31,328 bases of DNA from Vibrio tasmaniensis 1F-187 (lineage in GTDB: Bacteria > Pseudomonadota > Gammaproteobacteria > Enterobacterales > Vibrionaceae): contig NZ_AJZM02000417.1 of the NCBI RefSeq assembly GCF_000272405.2, positions 1-31,328 of the forward strand. The letters are read 5' to 3'. Position numbers and translations under genes: made by a program. Below, in pieces: positions 15,699 to 25,923 of the stretch. Each line of letters opens with the position of its first letter. Within the stretch, counting starts at the first letter, position 1. Below the pieces are notes generated by a model that saw nothing but the letters and a program-made list of their open reading frames with translations, did not search any database and was not told where the DNA came from.

Positions 15699-17486
15699 TT
15701 AAAGAATCCCCAAGCTCTTTAGCTTTCGATAAATGGTATTGCGGCTGATCCCCAGTATTCTCGAAGTCTTGCTGATGTTGCCTTGGTTCGCTTGATACGT
15801 TTGCAGCAAGGTTTCCTCAACGGTACTTCTTAAATCGTTATTCATTGTGCCTTTGGTGGTATTAGGAGTCGTCAGTTGATGCTGATTATCGTGTGCTAAC
15901 GACGTGATATGTTGAGCAAGGTGGCTAGGCACGTGCTCTAGGGTGAGCTGTGGTTCATCACTTGCCAATAGAGCAGCGACCTTAAGTAAGTTGTCTAATT
16001 CGCGAATATTGCCTGGCCAAGAATAGGCGCACAGTAAGCTCATTAAGTGCGGGCAGATTGTCTGTTCGTCTTCTGCGTATTTACGATGAATGTGTTCGAT
16101 TAGGGCGTGCTTGTCTTGTCGATGTTGCAGGCTTGGCAAGGTGAAGGCTAAGCCGTTTAGTCTGTAAAAGAGATCTTGTCGAAACTCTCCAGTTGCGACC
16201 AACTGTTCTAAGTTTTTATGAGTCGCAGCGATGATCTGGCAATCGACTTGGTAGCTTTGGTTCGAGCCCACAGGCACAACCGACTTATCTTGCAGAACAT
16301 GCAGCAAGCGACACTGAGCCTCTAACGGCATGTCGGCGATTTCATCCAAAAATAGAATGCCCTTATCTGCTTGACGGATCTTACCTTGAAAACCCTTGTG
16401 GCTTGCGCCAGTAAACGCGCCCGGCGCGTAACCAAACAGCTCAGATTCGATAAGATCTTTCGGCAGCGCACCGCAATTCACTGCTACTAGGGGCGAAGAT
16501 TTACGTTGGCTTTGTTTGTGCAATGCTTTAACAAACTCGCCCTTACCGACCCCCGTTTCTCCTAAGATTAATAGGCTGATCCCTTTGTCGATAACCTTGT
16601 TGGCCTGCTGCCAAGCATGTTCAATTTGTTGTTCACCATGGTGCAAATCGCACGATGCTGAAATGGAACGCGTGCGTTTTGCAGTTGGTTGTTTGAGGTG
16701 CTGTTTCTCAAACACAAAGGGCGTGTCTAATGAGGTTCGGTTGAAGAGGGTATCTATGCATTCGCCTACGATCGAGGTTTGATCCAGCAGTTGAGAGGCG
16801 ACCTGATTGTGCGCCACTACCTCACCAGCTTCATTGGCTATTACTATCCCTTGCCAACCACTGTGTAATAAAGATTTCTCACACGCGAGATCGATTCGAG
16901 TGGTGCCTTGTGGGATATGACTCAGAAGTTGATTTTCAACAAGCTGAACCATATTTTGAACCAGTAATTGCACCGAGCTGTCGTGTTGCTGTTGTTCACT
17001 GGTGATGTCCAATACGCCAACCATTTGACCTTGATGATCAAACACCGGGCTTGCTGAACAACTGATAAATCGATGCTGGTGGATGAAGTGTTGTTCGCCA
17101 ATGATGGATACGGGTTTCGCTTCAACAATCGCGGTGCCAATCGCGTTGGTGCCCTTAAGTTGTTCCTGCCAACATGCTCCCGAGCTGAGTGCAATTGACG
17201 TCAGCTTCTCTTTAAACCGCTCTTGTCCCCAACTTGCCAGAATTACCCCTTCAATATCCGTCAGAATCAAACGACTGTCAGTGCGTGCAAACATCTGATT
17301 AAACAGAGGCAGAGCATTACGTTCGACGATGTGGATCAAGTCAGCCGATTGATGACGTCGCTGTTTAAGGAGCGATTGTGGCAGGCGAATGTCTTCGGGA
17401 AGTCGTCTCTGTTTTAGACCCGCTTCTGTGCTGCGGTGCCAAGAGGATGAAAGCCAATCTGAGGTGTTTGCTTGTTGAAGATGCAT
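15699..17486 (-). CDS. AcoR-like sigma-54-dependent transcriptional activator
   Basis: This 595-aa bacterial enhancer-binding protein has an N-terminal GAF sensor (about 55-190) containing the AcoR-type stretch KGTNAIGTAIVEAKPVSIIG. A PAS-like segment (about 205-260) precedes the AAA+ domain: Walker A GETGVGKG (309-316), the sigma-54 contact loop GAFTGA (356-361), and Walker B ILFLDE (377-382). The C-terminal Fis-type HTH ends NISKTSRILGISRNTIYRKL. It should bind upstream sites and drive sigma-54 RNA polymerase. The divergent aldehyde dehydrogenase with its own -24/-12 promoter is the obvious target. GGAACAG before the ATG serves as ribosome site and also forms part of an inverted repeat, consistent with autoregulation. 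Confidence 0.9.
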   Translation of the reverse strand: MHLQQANTSDWLSSSWHRSTEAGLKQRRLPEDIRLPQSLLKQRRHQSADLIHIVERNALPLFNQMFARTDSRLILTDIEGVILASWGQERFKEKLTSIALSSGACWQEQLKGTNAIGTAIVEAKPVSIIGEQHFIHQHRFISCSASPVFDHQGQMVGVLDITSEQQQHDSSVQLLVQNMVQLVENQLLSHIPQGTTRIDLACEKSLLHSGWQGIVIANEAGEVVAHNQVASQLLDQTSIVGECIDTLFNRTSLDTPFVFEKQHLKQPTAKRTRSISASCDLHHGEQQIEHAWQQANKVIDKGISLLILGETGVGKGEFVKALHKQSQRKSSPLVAVNCGALPKDLIESELFGYAPGAFTGASHKGFQGKIRQADKGILFLDEIADMPLEAQCRLLHVLQDKSVVPVGSNQSYQVDCQIIAATHKNLEQLVATGEFRQDLFYRLNGLAFTLPSLQHRQDKHALIEHIHRKYAEDEQTICPHLMSLLCAYSWPGNIRELDNLLKVAALLASDEPQLTLEHVPSHLAQHITSLAHDNQHQLTTPNTTKGTMNNDLRSTVEETLLQTYQANQGNISKTSRILGISRNTIYRKLKSLGIL

Positions 17487-17487
17487 G

Positions 17488-17532
17488 ACTGTTCCATGTC
17501 GTAACAGTGAGGGTGTACCAATTTGGAACAGT
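17488..17532. promoter_or_regulatory. Candidate enhancer sites for the AcoR-like activator
   Basis: TGTTCC half-sites recur here. ACTGTTCCA (17488-17496) and TGGAACAGT (17524-17532) are exact inverted copies. Within the same stretch, TGTACC-N5-GGAACA (17514-17530) is a compact dyad with one mismatch. They lie about 110-150 bp upstream of the -24 element, a normal enhancer distance, and abut the activator's own start. Confidence 0.6.
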
Positions 17533-17640
17533 TGAACACTGGAGTGGTTTCCAGACGTCCGTTCAATGCCAACTCACTTTAGGTTGTAAACGTTTGGTAA
17601 TCATAGTTTTACAATTTATTAACAACAAGTTTTGAAGTTC

Positions 17641-17655
17641 TGGCGTGTGATTTGC
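17641..17655 (+). promoter_or_regulatory. Sigma-54 (-24/-12) promoter of the aldehyde dehydrogenase gene
   Basis: TGGCGTGTGATTTGC has the invariant GG and GC separated by exactly 10 bp and matches the TGGC...TTGC consensus. It lies about 158 bp before the ATG, which implies a 5' leader of roughly 145 nt. Confidence 0.82.
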
Positions 17656-17812
17656 GTTGTTACTGTTGTGAAGAAAACACGAAGTATCAGTGTTTTAAAC
17701 AGAAAGCATAAACATGGGCGTCTTGTCATGAGTTCTTTTCTCAAGACGAGCAGCCACAAAATAAGACAGCTCTCGCTCAATAACGAATAACAAATCTAAG
17801 AAGGATCTAACT

Positions 17813-19333
17813 ATGATTTACGCACAGCCGGGTAGTGATAACGCAGTGGTTAACTTTAAAGCGCAATACGATAATTTTATCGGTGGTGAGTGGGTGAAGC
17901 CTGTCAGCGGCGAGTATTTTGATAACATTTCCCCAGTGAATGGTCAGGTGTATTGCCAAGTGGCACGTTCAACCGAGGCGGACATTAGCTTGGCACTTGA
18001 TGCCGCGCATGCAGCTCGTGCAAGTTGGGCTTCGACCAGTGTGACTGAGCGCTCCAACATCCTACTTAAAATTGCCGATCGCATTGAAGCGAACCTAGAA
18101 GAAATCGCAGTCGCTGAGACGTGGGAAAACGGCAAGCCAGTGCGTGAAACTCTGGCGGCAGACATTCCTTTGGTTGTCGATCATTTCCGTTACTTTGCGG
18201 GTTGTATTCGAGCACAAGAAGGCAGCGCAGCAGAGCTAGATTCAAACACCGCAAGTTATCACTTCCCTGAACCTATTGGTGTGGTGGGGCAGATCATTCC
18301 TTGGAACTTCCCGATTTTAATGGCGGCTTGGAAATTGGCACCTGCACTGGCTGCGGGCTGTTGTGTGGTGATGAAGCCCGCCGAGCAAACACCGACATCG
18401 ATTTTGGTGATGATGGAGAAGATCGCTGATCTTCTACCTGCAGGCGTAGTCAACATCGTGAATGGTTTTGGTAGCGAAGCGGGTCAAGCGTTAGCAACTA
18501 GCGATCGTTTGGCGAAGCTAGCGTTTACCGGTTCAACAGAGGTCGGCCACCATATCCTGAAATGTGCCGCAGAAAGCTTGATTCCATCAACGGTAGAACT
18601 TGGCGGTAAGTCTCCAAATATCTACTTCCCAGATATCTTTAACCATGAAGACGAATACCTCGATAAGTGTGTCGAAGGTATGCTGCTGGCGTTCTTCAAC
18701 CAAGGTGAAGTGTGTACCTGTCCATCACGTGTGTTGATTCATGAATCGGTATACGACAAGTTCATCGCCAAGGTGGTCGAACGTGCTCAAACTATTAAAC
18801 AAGGTAACCCGTTAGATACCGATACTCAGGTGGGTGCACAAGCTTCTAAAGAACAGTTCGATAAGATCTTGAGCTACCTAGAAATCGGTCGTCAAGAGGG
18901 CGCGAAAGTGCTGACCGGTGGTGAAATAGCGCAGCAACCAGATGATCTCGGTAATGGCTATTACATTCAGCCAACCATGCTGGAAGGGCACAATAAGATG
19001 CGCGTATTCCAAGAAGAGATCTTCGGCCCTGTTATCGCGGTGACGACGTTTAAAGATGAAGCGGAAGCGCTAGAGATTGCTAATGACACCGAGTATGGCT
19101 TGGGTGCAGGCGTGTGGACGCGTGATGCAAACCTAGCGTATCGCATGGGTCGTAACATTGAAGCGGGGCGTATTTGGGTGAACTGTTACCACGCTTACCC
19201 AGCTCATGCCGCGTTTGGTGGTTACAAAAAATCGGGCATTGGCCGTGAGACACACAAGATGATGCTCGATCACTACCAAAATACTAAGAACCTGTTGATC
19301 AGCTACGATACTAATCCGTTGGGCTTCTTCTAA
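17813..19333 (+). CDS. Aldehyde dehydrogenase (AldB/ExaC type)
   Basis: This 506-aa NAD(P)-dependent aldehyde dehydrogenase resembles acetaldehyde dehydrogenases ExaC (Pseudomonas) and AldB (E. coli, about 512 aa). It oxidises aldehydes, probably acetaldehyde or similar, to the acid. [20 protein letters not shown] (163-182) and FTGSTEVG (238-245) form the cofactor site, Glu262 in VELGGKSP is the general base, and Cys301 in NQGEVCTC is the nucleophile. The C-terminal [11 protein letters not shown] is typical. AAGGA precedes the ATG. It is transcribed from a sigma-54 promoter and divergent from the AcoR-like activator, so it is probably induced by an alcohol or aldehyde-related signal (inference). 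A strong terminator follows. Confidence 0.92.
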   Translation: MIYAQPGSDNAVVNFKAQYDNFIGGEWVKPVSGEYFDNISPVNGQVYCQVARSTEADISLALDAAHAARASWASTSVTERSNILLKIADRIEANLEEIAVAETWENGKPVRETLAADIPLVVDHFRYFAGCIRAQEGSAAELDSNTASYHFPEPIGVVGQIIPWNFPILMAAWKLAPALAAGCCVVMKPAEQTPTSILVMMEKIADLLPAGVVNIVNGFGSEAGQALATSDRLAKLAFTGSTEVGHHILKCAAESLIPSTVELGGKSPNIYFPDIFNHEDEYLDKCVEGMLLAFFNQGEVCTCPSRVLIHESVYDKFIAKVVERAQTIKQGNPLDTDTQVGAQASKEQFDKILSYLEIGRQEGAKVLTGGEIAQQPDDLGNGYYIQPTMLEGHNKMRVFQEEIFGPVIAVTTFKDEAEALEIANDTEYGLGAGVWTRDANLAYRMGRNIEAGRIWVNCYHAYPAHAAFGGYKKSGIGRETHKMMLDHYQNTKNLLISYDTNPLGFF

Positions 19334-19430
19334 TACAGGTTCGTTCTAAAAGTATGAGAATGAATCATGGGTACAAAGAATAACTAACAACGCAGTAGGC
19401 TTAATTAAGAAAAACAAAAGCTAGAAACCA

Positions 19431-19462
19431 AAACGCCCAATTCAATTGAGTTGGGCGTTTTT
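19431..19462. terminator. Bidirectional terminator
   Basis: AAACGCCCAA pairs with TTGGGCGTTT (10 bp, 10-nt loop) with T-runs on both strands. It serves the rightward aldehyde dehydrogenase and the leftward Nudix gene, which converge here. Confidence 0.9.
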
Positions 19463-19476
19463 ATGCTTGAATCGTT

Positions 19477-20214
19477 CTAGTTTTGCGAAAAGAAGATCTC
19501 GGGCTTGTGGGTTGGGCCAGAATTACCTTCTAGCTGAGTAAGCTCTAATCCTTGTTTCCCTATCAGAGAACCGACCAATTGGCGGTTAAACGGGTAACTG
19601 TCAGGGTTGTTAATGTACTCTTCAACATCAACCCATTTAGCCTCTGCAATTTCATCAGTGTCTTGAATCGCGATCTCTTGAGTTTGAGCAATAAGGTGAC
19701 AAATAAAGTAGAGGTTCGATTTGCCAAATTGATATGGGTGTCTTGTTGCCATGCCAACCACCGAAACGAACGTTGCCTCGATACCTGTCTCTTCCAAGGT
19801 TTCACGAACAACCGATTCCTCAATACCTTCACCCAACTCAATATGGCCGCCCGGTAATTTGTAGCCTGTCATACCGTGCTCTTTAATCATCAGCACTTGA
19901 TTATGTTCGTTGGTGATCAATGCGCCTGCGCCCAAGGTGTGGGTAGGGATGAAAGGCACAAACTCTACAATCTCGGATTTATGGATCAGTGTGATTTCGT
20001 CTTCTAGACAGTTGTGAAACACAAAGCCAAGCTCAGTCGCCACCGGAATAAGGTGCGAGAGTGAAATAGGTAAACTAATCCAAATAATGCCTTTGTTGTT
20101 CTGCTTTGAAAATTCGGTGATCTCGCTGAGTTCGGCATTGAATGAGTCAGCATTGTGAGGGGCGGTTGCTGGGTCGATGATGATGCCGTTAAATTTGTCG
20201 AGCGTAAATTCCAC
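19477..20214 (-). CDS. Nudix hydrolase with NUDT6-like N-terminal domain
   Basis: This 245-aa hydrolase has two parts. Residues 1-85 (LDKFNGIIIDPAT ... WISLPISLSHLIPVATELGF) match the extra domain placed before the Nudix fold in NUDT6/GFG-like proteins. The Nudix domain (about 90-220) has a complete box, G-H-I-E-L-G-E-G ... R-E-T-L-E-E-T-G, with all metal-binding Glu present, so it should cleave a nucleoside diphosphate-linked compound. The substrate is not predictable. The start is GTG at 20214, with AAGGA upstream. It is probably monocistronic. Confidence 0.88.
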   Translation of the reverse strand: MEFTLDKFNGIIIDPATAPHNADSFNAELSEITEFSKQNNKGIIWISLPISLSHLIPVATELGFVFHNCLEDEITLIHKSEIVEFVPFIPTHTLGAGALITNEHNQVLMIKEHGMTGYKLPGGHIELGEGIEESVVRETLEETGIEATFVSVVGMATRHPYQFGKSNLYFICHLIAQTQEIAIQDTDEIAEAKWVDVEEYINNPDSYPFNRQLVGSLIGKQGLELTQLEGNSGPTHKPEIFFSQN

Positions 20215-20390
20215 GAGTGATCCTTTATTATTTTTGATTTATTGAGCGTCGAGCATAATCTGAGCTTATAACATCTTAAAGGCTTATAACACCTATGCAG
20301 CTTGCGACAGTTAGATTGTTTTTATCATCTTGGGATAAAGGGCAGTTGCGGGTGAAAGTGGAAAAGAGGAGAGTTTAAGGCGGGCGGCTT

Positions 20391-20426
20391 GAAACAAAAA
20401 TTGCGCTAGAAACAAAAACTGCGCTT
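20391..20426. repeat. 18-bp tandem duplication joined to a terminator arm
   Basis: GAAACAAAAATTGCGCTA (20391-20408) and GAAACAAAAACTGCGCTT (20409-20426) match at 16 of 18 positions. The second copy contributes one arm of the terminator at 20415-20446. Confidence 0.75.
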
Positions 20427-20446
20427 GGAAGCCAAAGCGCAGTTTT
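20414..20446 (-). terminator. Strong terminator of the small membrane-anchored protein gene
   Basis: AAAACTGCGCTT pairs with AAGCGCAGTTTT (12 bp, 8-nt loop). On the minus strand it is followed by TTTTTGTTT. It lies 26 bp past the stop of the leftward gene at 20472. Confidence 0.88.
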
Positions 20447-20471
20447 AAATCGGGTCTATTTGGGTTCGACG

Positions 20472-20873
20472 CTAACGAACATAGTTCGCATCAATACTCA
20501 CGTACCAGTGCTGAAGCTTGCCGTCAGGTTTTTTGATCCACAAATCGTTGGTGTAGCTCTCGATCTTGCCGTTAACCGTTAAACTGAACGTATTCTCGTC
20601 GAATTCGCCAAGCTTCACGAACTGGTCTGTGGTAACCAGGAACGGGTCCATGTCGTCCACGCCAACCACATCTGAAATCACATAGTAGTGGTAAGTCAGC
20701 GGCTTGCTCGCATCATTCGGGTTGCTGCGGTACGCCACAAGCTTGAATGGTTCCGTTAATGGAAGGTCGAGCGTTTGCTTGTCCATGGTCGCTGGAATCG
20801 GGATAAACAGCCAAGCGGTAAACAGACCGCTTAATAAAACCATCAGGAAGAAAAGAGTCTTAATTGCTTTCAT
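20472..20873 (-). CDS. Uncharacterised membrane-anchored periplasmic protein
   Basis: From the ATG at 20873 this is a 133-aa protein with one N-terminal hydrophobic segment (MKAIKTLFFLMVLLSGLFTA, about residues 5-25) and a soluble, probably periplasmic domain rich in beta strands (LTYHYYVISDVVGVDDMDPF ... LQHWYVSIDANYVR). The open frame continues upstream to 21002, but that extension lacks a ribosome site and would bury the hydrophobic segment; AAGG precedes 20873. I do not recognise the family. It follows the SMR gene in the same direction with a 144-bp gap, so co-transcription is possible but unproven. Confidence 0.75.
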   Translation of the reverse strand: MKAIKTLFFLMVLLSGLFTAWLFIPIPATMDKQTLDLPLTEPFKLVAYRSNPNDASKPLTYHYYVISDVVGVDDMDPFLVTTDQFVKLGEFDENTFSLTVNGKIESYTNDLWIKKPDGKLQHWYVSIDANYVR

Positions 20874-21017
20874 AGCAACCTTCAAAATAGGTGATGTAGA
20901 AGACGCTATGGTAACAGGTTTGATTTGCCGATTGTAAGAGTATGAATAAGTGAAGGCGACACTGTCTGTTAGGAAACTTGAACGAATTGACACACTGTTC
21001 ATAAGTCACTATCTACA

Positions 21018-21350
21018 CTAGTGCGAGTGACCTTGAGATAGGTTGATCATCACAACACCTGCTGCCACAAATAACATACCAACCCACACCATAGTATCGA
21101 GGTGCTGGCGGTAAACAAACGTAGAAATCAAGCTCACGGTTACGATAGCCAAGCCCGCCCATAAAGAGTGAACCACACCTACAGGCATCCCTTTCATTGC
21201 TTGGCTCAAAAATAGAAATGCCGCCAAATGTCCTGAAATCACCAATAGAGCAGGGATGGGTTTAGATAAGCTGAAACCGTCGGTTGCTTTAAGTGCTACG
21301 TGAGAAAGTGCTTCCGCCATCACGCCCATCATTAAGAAAAACCAGCTCAT
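21018..21350 (-). CDS. Small multidrug resistance (SMR/EmrE-like) transporter
   Basis: This 110-aa protein has four transmembrane helices, the standard SMR size. Glu13 in GVMAEALSHVALKATDGFS matches the membrane-embedded proton/substrate-coupling Glu14 of EmrE, and VGVVHSLWAGLAIV matches the conserved Y/H-x-x-W-x-G motif of helix 3. It acts as a dimer in the inner membrane, exporting cationic compounds or guanidinium-like substrates in exchange for protons; which one is unclear. AAGG precedes the ATG. Another terminator separates it from fghA upstream. Confidence 0.9.
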   Translation of the reverse strand: MSWFFLMMGVMAEALSHVALKATDGFSLSKPIPALLVISGHLAAFLFLSQAMKGMPVGVVHSLWAGLAIVTVSLISTFVYRQHLDTMVWVGMLFVAAGVVMINLSQGHSH

Positions 21351-21461
21351 AGTCGTACCTTTTAGTTGTATTGTTTTTTGTTGGTATAGCGGGGGTATTT
21401 GAAAGTGTTAATCGTTGTTGCTGATCTTTAGTCACAGCGTATTTGCCCAAACAGCAGGCAC

Positions 21462-21500
21462 AAAAAAGCCCACACCTCACGCTTTTGCAAGGTGTGGGCT
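21462..21500 (-). terminator. Terminator after fghA
   Basis: AGCCCACACCT pairs with AGGTGTGGGCT (11 bp, 12-nt loop), followed by TTTTTT on the minus strand, 12 bp past the fghA stop. Confidence 0.93.
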
Positions 21501-21512
21501 AATTCGGTGTGA

Positions 21513-22352
21513 CTACTTGTTTAGGTAAGCAGCATGGAACTCAATGTGTTCATCAATAAAGCTAGAGATGAAGTAGTAGCTGTGGTCGTAACCTGGCTGC
21601 ATACGTAGCTCTAAATCGGCATTGGTTACCTTAGCCGCTTCGACTAATTGCTCAGGCTTAAGCTGTTCAATCAGGAAGTTATCGGCTTCGCCTTGGTCAA
21701 CCAACATTGGCAGTTTAGTGCCTTTGGTTTTTAGAAGCTCAGAGGCATCGTAGTGCTTCCACTCTTCAATATCTAAGCCCAAGTATTGGTTGAAGGCTTT
21801 TTGTCCCCAAGGGCATTGCATTGGGTTGGTGATTGGGCTGAATGCCGAGATAGAACGGTAGCTATCTTCGTTTTTGATACCAATCGTTAGGGCACCGTGT
21901 CCGCCCATGCTATGACCAGAAATCGATTTCACTGAAGTCACAGGGAAGAAAGACTCAATAAGTGCTGGTAGCTCTGTTACCACGTAATCGTACATGTGGT
22001 AATGGCTGTCCCATGGTGCTTGAGTGGCATTCACATAGAAGCCTGCACCTTGGCCGAGATCGTAGCTTTCATCGTCGGCAACGCCTTCGCCGCGTGGGCT
22101 TGTATCAGGTGCAACAATAGCAATGCCTTGCTCAGCCGCGGCTTTGAACGCGCCGGCTTTTTGCATGAAGTTTTCATCGGTACAGGTTAAGCCTGATAAC
22201 CAATACAAAACAGGAACTGGGTTTTCTTTGCTTGCGTTAGGCGGCAAGAAAATCGCAAAACGCATGTTGCAGTCAAGCGTTGCAGAAAAGTGGGTGTATT
22301 GTTTGTGCCAACCACCAGCAACCTTTGCTTGGCTAATGTTTTCGATTGTCAT
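21513..22352 (-). CDS. fghA: S-formylglutathione hydrolase
   Basis: This 279-aa alpha/beta-hydrolase (esterase D family) hydrolyses S-formylglutathione to formate and glutathione, the second step of glutathione-dependent formaldehyde detoxification. The nucleophile is Ser148 in GHSMGGHGAL; Asp in DQGEADNF (about 224) and His in GYDHSYYF (about 258) complete the triad. WLSGLTCTDENFMQKAGA is a family signature. GGAG precedes the ATG. It lies downstream of the S-(hydroxymethyl)glutathione dehydrogenase gene, 154 bp away, in the same direction. Confidence 0.95.
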   Translation of the reverse strand: MTIENISQAKVAGGWHKQYTHFSATLDCNMRFAIFLPPNASKENPVPVLYWLSGLTCTDENFMQKAGAFKAAAEQGIAIVAPDTSPRGEGVADDESYDLGQGAGFYVNATQAPWDSHYHMYDYVVTELPALIESFFPVTSVKSISGHSMGGHGALTIGIKNEDSYRSISAFSPITNPMQCPWGQKAFNQYLGLDIEEWKHYDASELLKTKGTKLPMLVDQGEADNFLIEQLKPEQLVEAAKVTNADLELRMQPGYDHSYYFISSFIDEHIEFHAAYLNK

Positions 22353-22410
22353 CTATTGTGCTCCGTTAGGTTGATGGTTTTAGGAGTAACTTGTCTATGT
22401 CATTTAAAGT

Positions 22411-22500
22411 TTCACCACCCACCGGGCAGGAGGTGGTGAAGACAGTTTGTTGCTTTTCATTTATAACTTTGGCCTCGATGCTCGAAAGAATCGAGGCCAA
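22411..22500. other. Two hairpins in the frmA-fghA spacer
   Basis: TTCACCACC/GGTGGTGAA (22411-22440, 9 bp) and TTGGCCTCGAT/ATCGAGGCCAA (22469-22500, 11 bp) lie between frmA and fghA. On the leftward transcript neither is followed by a good T-run, so they may tune relative expression or protect mRNA rather than fully terminate. Confidence 0.6.
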
Positions 22501-22506
22501 GGAGAA

Positions 22507-24156
<1,650 letters not shown>

Positions 24157-24186
24157 ACGAAAAGCCACAGTGAATACCGTGGCTTT
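24157..24186 (-). terminator. Terminator after dpaL
   Basis: AAAGCCAC pairs with GTGGCTTT (8 bp, with a further G-C possible), followed on the minus strand by TTTTCGTT, 27 bp past the dpaL stop. Confidence 0.82.
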
Positions 24187-24212
24187 ATTATTGAAGTTGT
24201 GGAGTTTTTTAG

Positions 24213-25391
24213 TTAGCTAGAGTGGTGTAAGCCGTTCCAAACAATGTCTCGGTATCGCGGTTGGTTGGTGTCACCTTCAGTGCTAAATAGCATGATGGTT
24301 GCGTCTTGGTTTAAACCTAGCTCATCACGTACTGCTTGGTCTGCGCCCTCTCGGCAAAGTTGGTAAAGAAGGCCTAGTGTAATCGCACCTGACTCACCGC
24401 TGATGATTTGGCTGTCACCTTGTAGTGGGTTACCTAGAACACGCATCCCGTTTGCTGAAATACTGTCATCAACCGAGATAAAGTAGTTACTGCAATCACG
24501 CAATACTGGCCATGTCACTGGGTTTGGTTCACCACACGCAAGGCCCGCCATGATTGAGTTCAACTCACCAGTTACGTTGACCATTTCGCCTTTCTCGCCT
24601 GAGCGGAAAATACAATCTGCGGCTGCTGGCTCTGCAATGATGGTTTCAAATGTATCTGCGCCTAGCTTGTCTGCAAGGTAGCCTAATATGCCGCCTGCCA
24701 TTGCACCTACGCCTGCTTGTAAGAATACGTGAGTTGGAGCGCTAAATTCTTGCTCTTGAACTTGCTCGACGGCTTCGTCTGCCATGGTCATGTAACCTTG
24801 AGAGATCCATGTTGGGATCTCTTCATAGCCATCCCATGCTGTGTCTTGAACTAGCATCCAACCGTTGTCTTGAGCGGTTTGGTTTGCCATGCGTACCGTG
24901 TCGTCGTAGTTAACTTCCGTCACGATACACTCTGCACCTAAACCTTGAATGCGGTTAACACTGGCTTGAGACGAGCCTTTTGGCATATAAACCACAGCTT
25001 TTTGGCCCATTTCACGAGCCGCCCACGCGACACCAGTGCCATGGTTACCCGCTGTTGCTGTCGTAAATACAAGTGGCTTATCCAGTTTTGAAGCAACGGT
25101 TTTAAGGTTGATCTCAGAAATATCAATGCCAAGGTGTTTTGCCAATTGGCGACCCAGAGCGTAAGAACCGCCGAGTACCTTGAATGCATTCAAACCGAAG
25201 CGTTTTGATTCGTCTTTTACTAGGAGCGCTTTAACACCAAGGTGATTAGCAAGATTAGGAAGAGAGACAAGTGGCGTTGGTTGGTAACCTTCGATCTGAC
25301 GGTGAAACTCACGCGCTTGTTGCGCTTGAGATGCAGTGAATAGCTCGCAAACTTGTCCAGTGTAGAATGAATTTTTTGATAGTTTTAACAT
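24213..25391 (-). CDS. dpaL: Diaminopropionate ammonia-lyase
   Basis: This 392-aa cytoplasmic PLP enzyme splits 2,3-diaminopropionate into pyruvate and two ammonia, through 2-aminoacrylate. The fold-type II core is clear: KDESKRFGLNAFKVLGGSY carries the PLP Lys (residue 71), TATAGNHGTGVAWAA is the phosphate/substrate Asn-Gly-containing loop, and AGVGAMAGGILGYL binds the PLP phosphate. Length matches E. coli YgeX/DpaL (about 398). The ATG at 25391 is preferred to the GTG at 25400; neither has a strong ribosome site. It is the last gene of a regulator-ridA-dpaL set, 126 bp after ridA. Confidence 0.92.
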   Translation of the reverse strand: MLKLSKNSFYTGQVCELFTASQAQQAREFHRQIEGYQPTPLVSLPNLANHLGVKALLVKDESKRFGLNAFKVLGGSYALGRQLAKHLGIDISEINLKTVASKLDKPLVFTTATAGNHGTGVAWAAREMGQKAVVYMPKGSSQASVNRIQGLGAECIVTEVNYDDTVRMANQTAQDNGWMLVQDTAWDGYEEIPTWISQGYMTMADEAVEQVQEQEFSAPTHVFLQAGVGAMAGGILGYLADKLGADTFETIIAEPAAADCIFRSGEKGEMVNVTGELNSIMAGLACGEPNPVTWPVLRDCSNYFISVDDSISANGMRVLGNPLQGDSQIISGESGAITLGLLYQLCREGADQAVRDELGLNQDATIMLFSTEGDTNQPRYRDIVWNGLHHSS

Positions 25392-25517
25392 AGGGCACAC
25401 TTAGATACAGGCAGAGGAATTAAAGGCCATCAAGCGATGTTCAATGACCTTACTTTGTCGTTAATAACATTACATAGTTATTTTTTGCTATACGCAGTCA
25501 CTAAAAGCAATACGTGA

Positions 25518-25901
25518 TTACTTGATGTAAGCGATCGCTTCAACTTCGACTAGTGCGTCTTTTGGCAAACGAGCGGCTTCAACACAAGAGCGTGCTGGCG
25601 CGTTCTCTGTACCAAATACTTCCGTGTACACCTCGTTAAATGCAACGAAGTTTTCCATATCAGATAGGAAACATGTGGTTTTAATAACGGTATTCAGTGA
25701 ACCACCACTTTGTTCCAAAACTGCTTTTAGATTTTCTAGTGACATACGAGCTTGCTCTTTGATGCCACCTTCAACAAACGCCATTGTTTTTGCATCAAGC
25801 GGTAATTGACCTGAAGTGAAGATTAGGTCTTTGAATGCCATACCTTGAGAGTAAGGGCCGATTGCTGCTGGTGCTAGATCTGTATGGATTTTTGTTTTCA
25901 T
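25518..25901 (-). CDS. ridA: RidA family enamine/imine deaminase
   Basis: This 127-aa trimeric enzyme hydrolyses reactive 2-aminoacrylate and other enamines to keto acids plus ammonia, protecting PLP enzymes. Family signatures are PAAIGPYSQGM at the N-terminus, FTSGQLPLD, and APARSCVEAARLPKDALVEVEAIA with the catalytic Arg104. The longer frame from 25976 adds 25 residues overlapping the upstream gene; the ATG at 25901 gives the normal length and has AAAGAG upstream. It lies directly between the regulator and dpaL, whose reaction releases 2-aminoacrylate, so this copy is probably dedicated to that pathway (inference). Confidence 0.93.
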   Translation of the reverse strand: MKTKIHTDLAPAAIGPYSQGMAFKDLIFTSGQLPLDAKTMAFVEGGIKEQARMSLENLKAVLEQSGGSLNTVIKTTCFLSDMENFVAFNEVYTEVFGTENAPARSCVEAARLPKDALVEVEAIAYIK

Positions 25902-25923
25902 TTCGTTTCTCTTTATAGGATTT

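Noticed and set aside
20874..21002. N-terminal extension of the small membrane-anchored protein
   Set aside because: It would place the signal/anchor segment internally and lacks a ribosome site, whereas 20873 has one.
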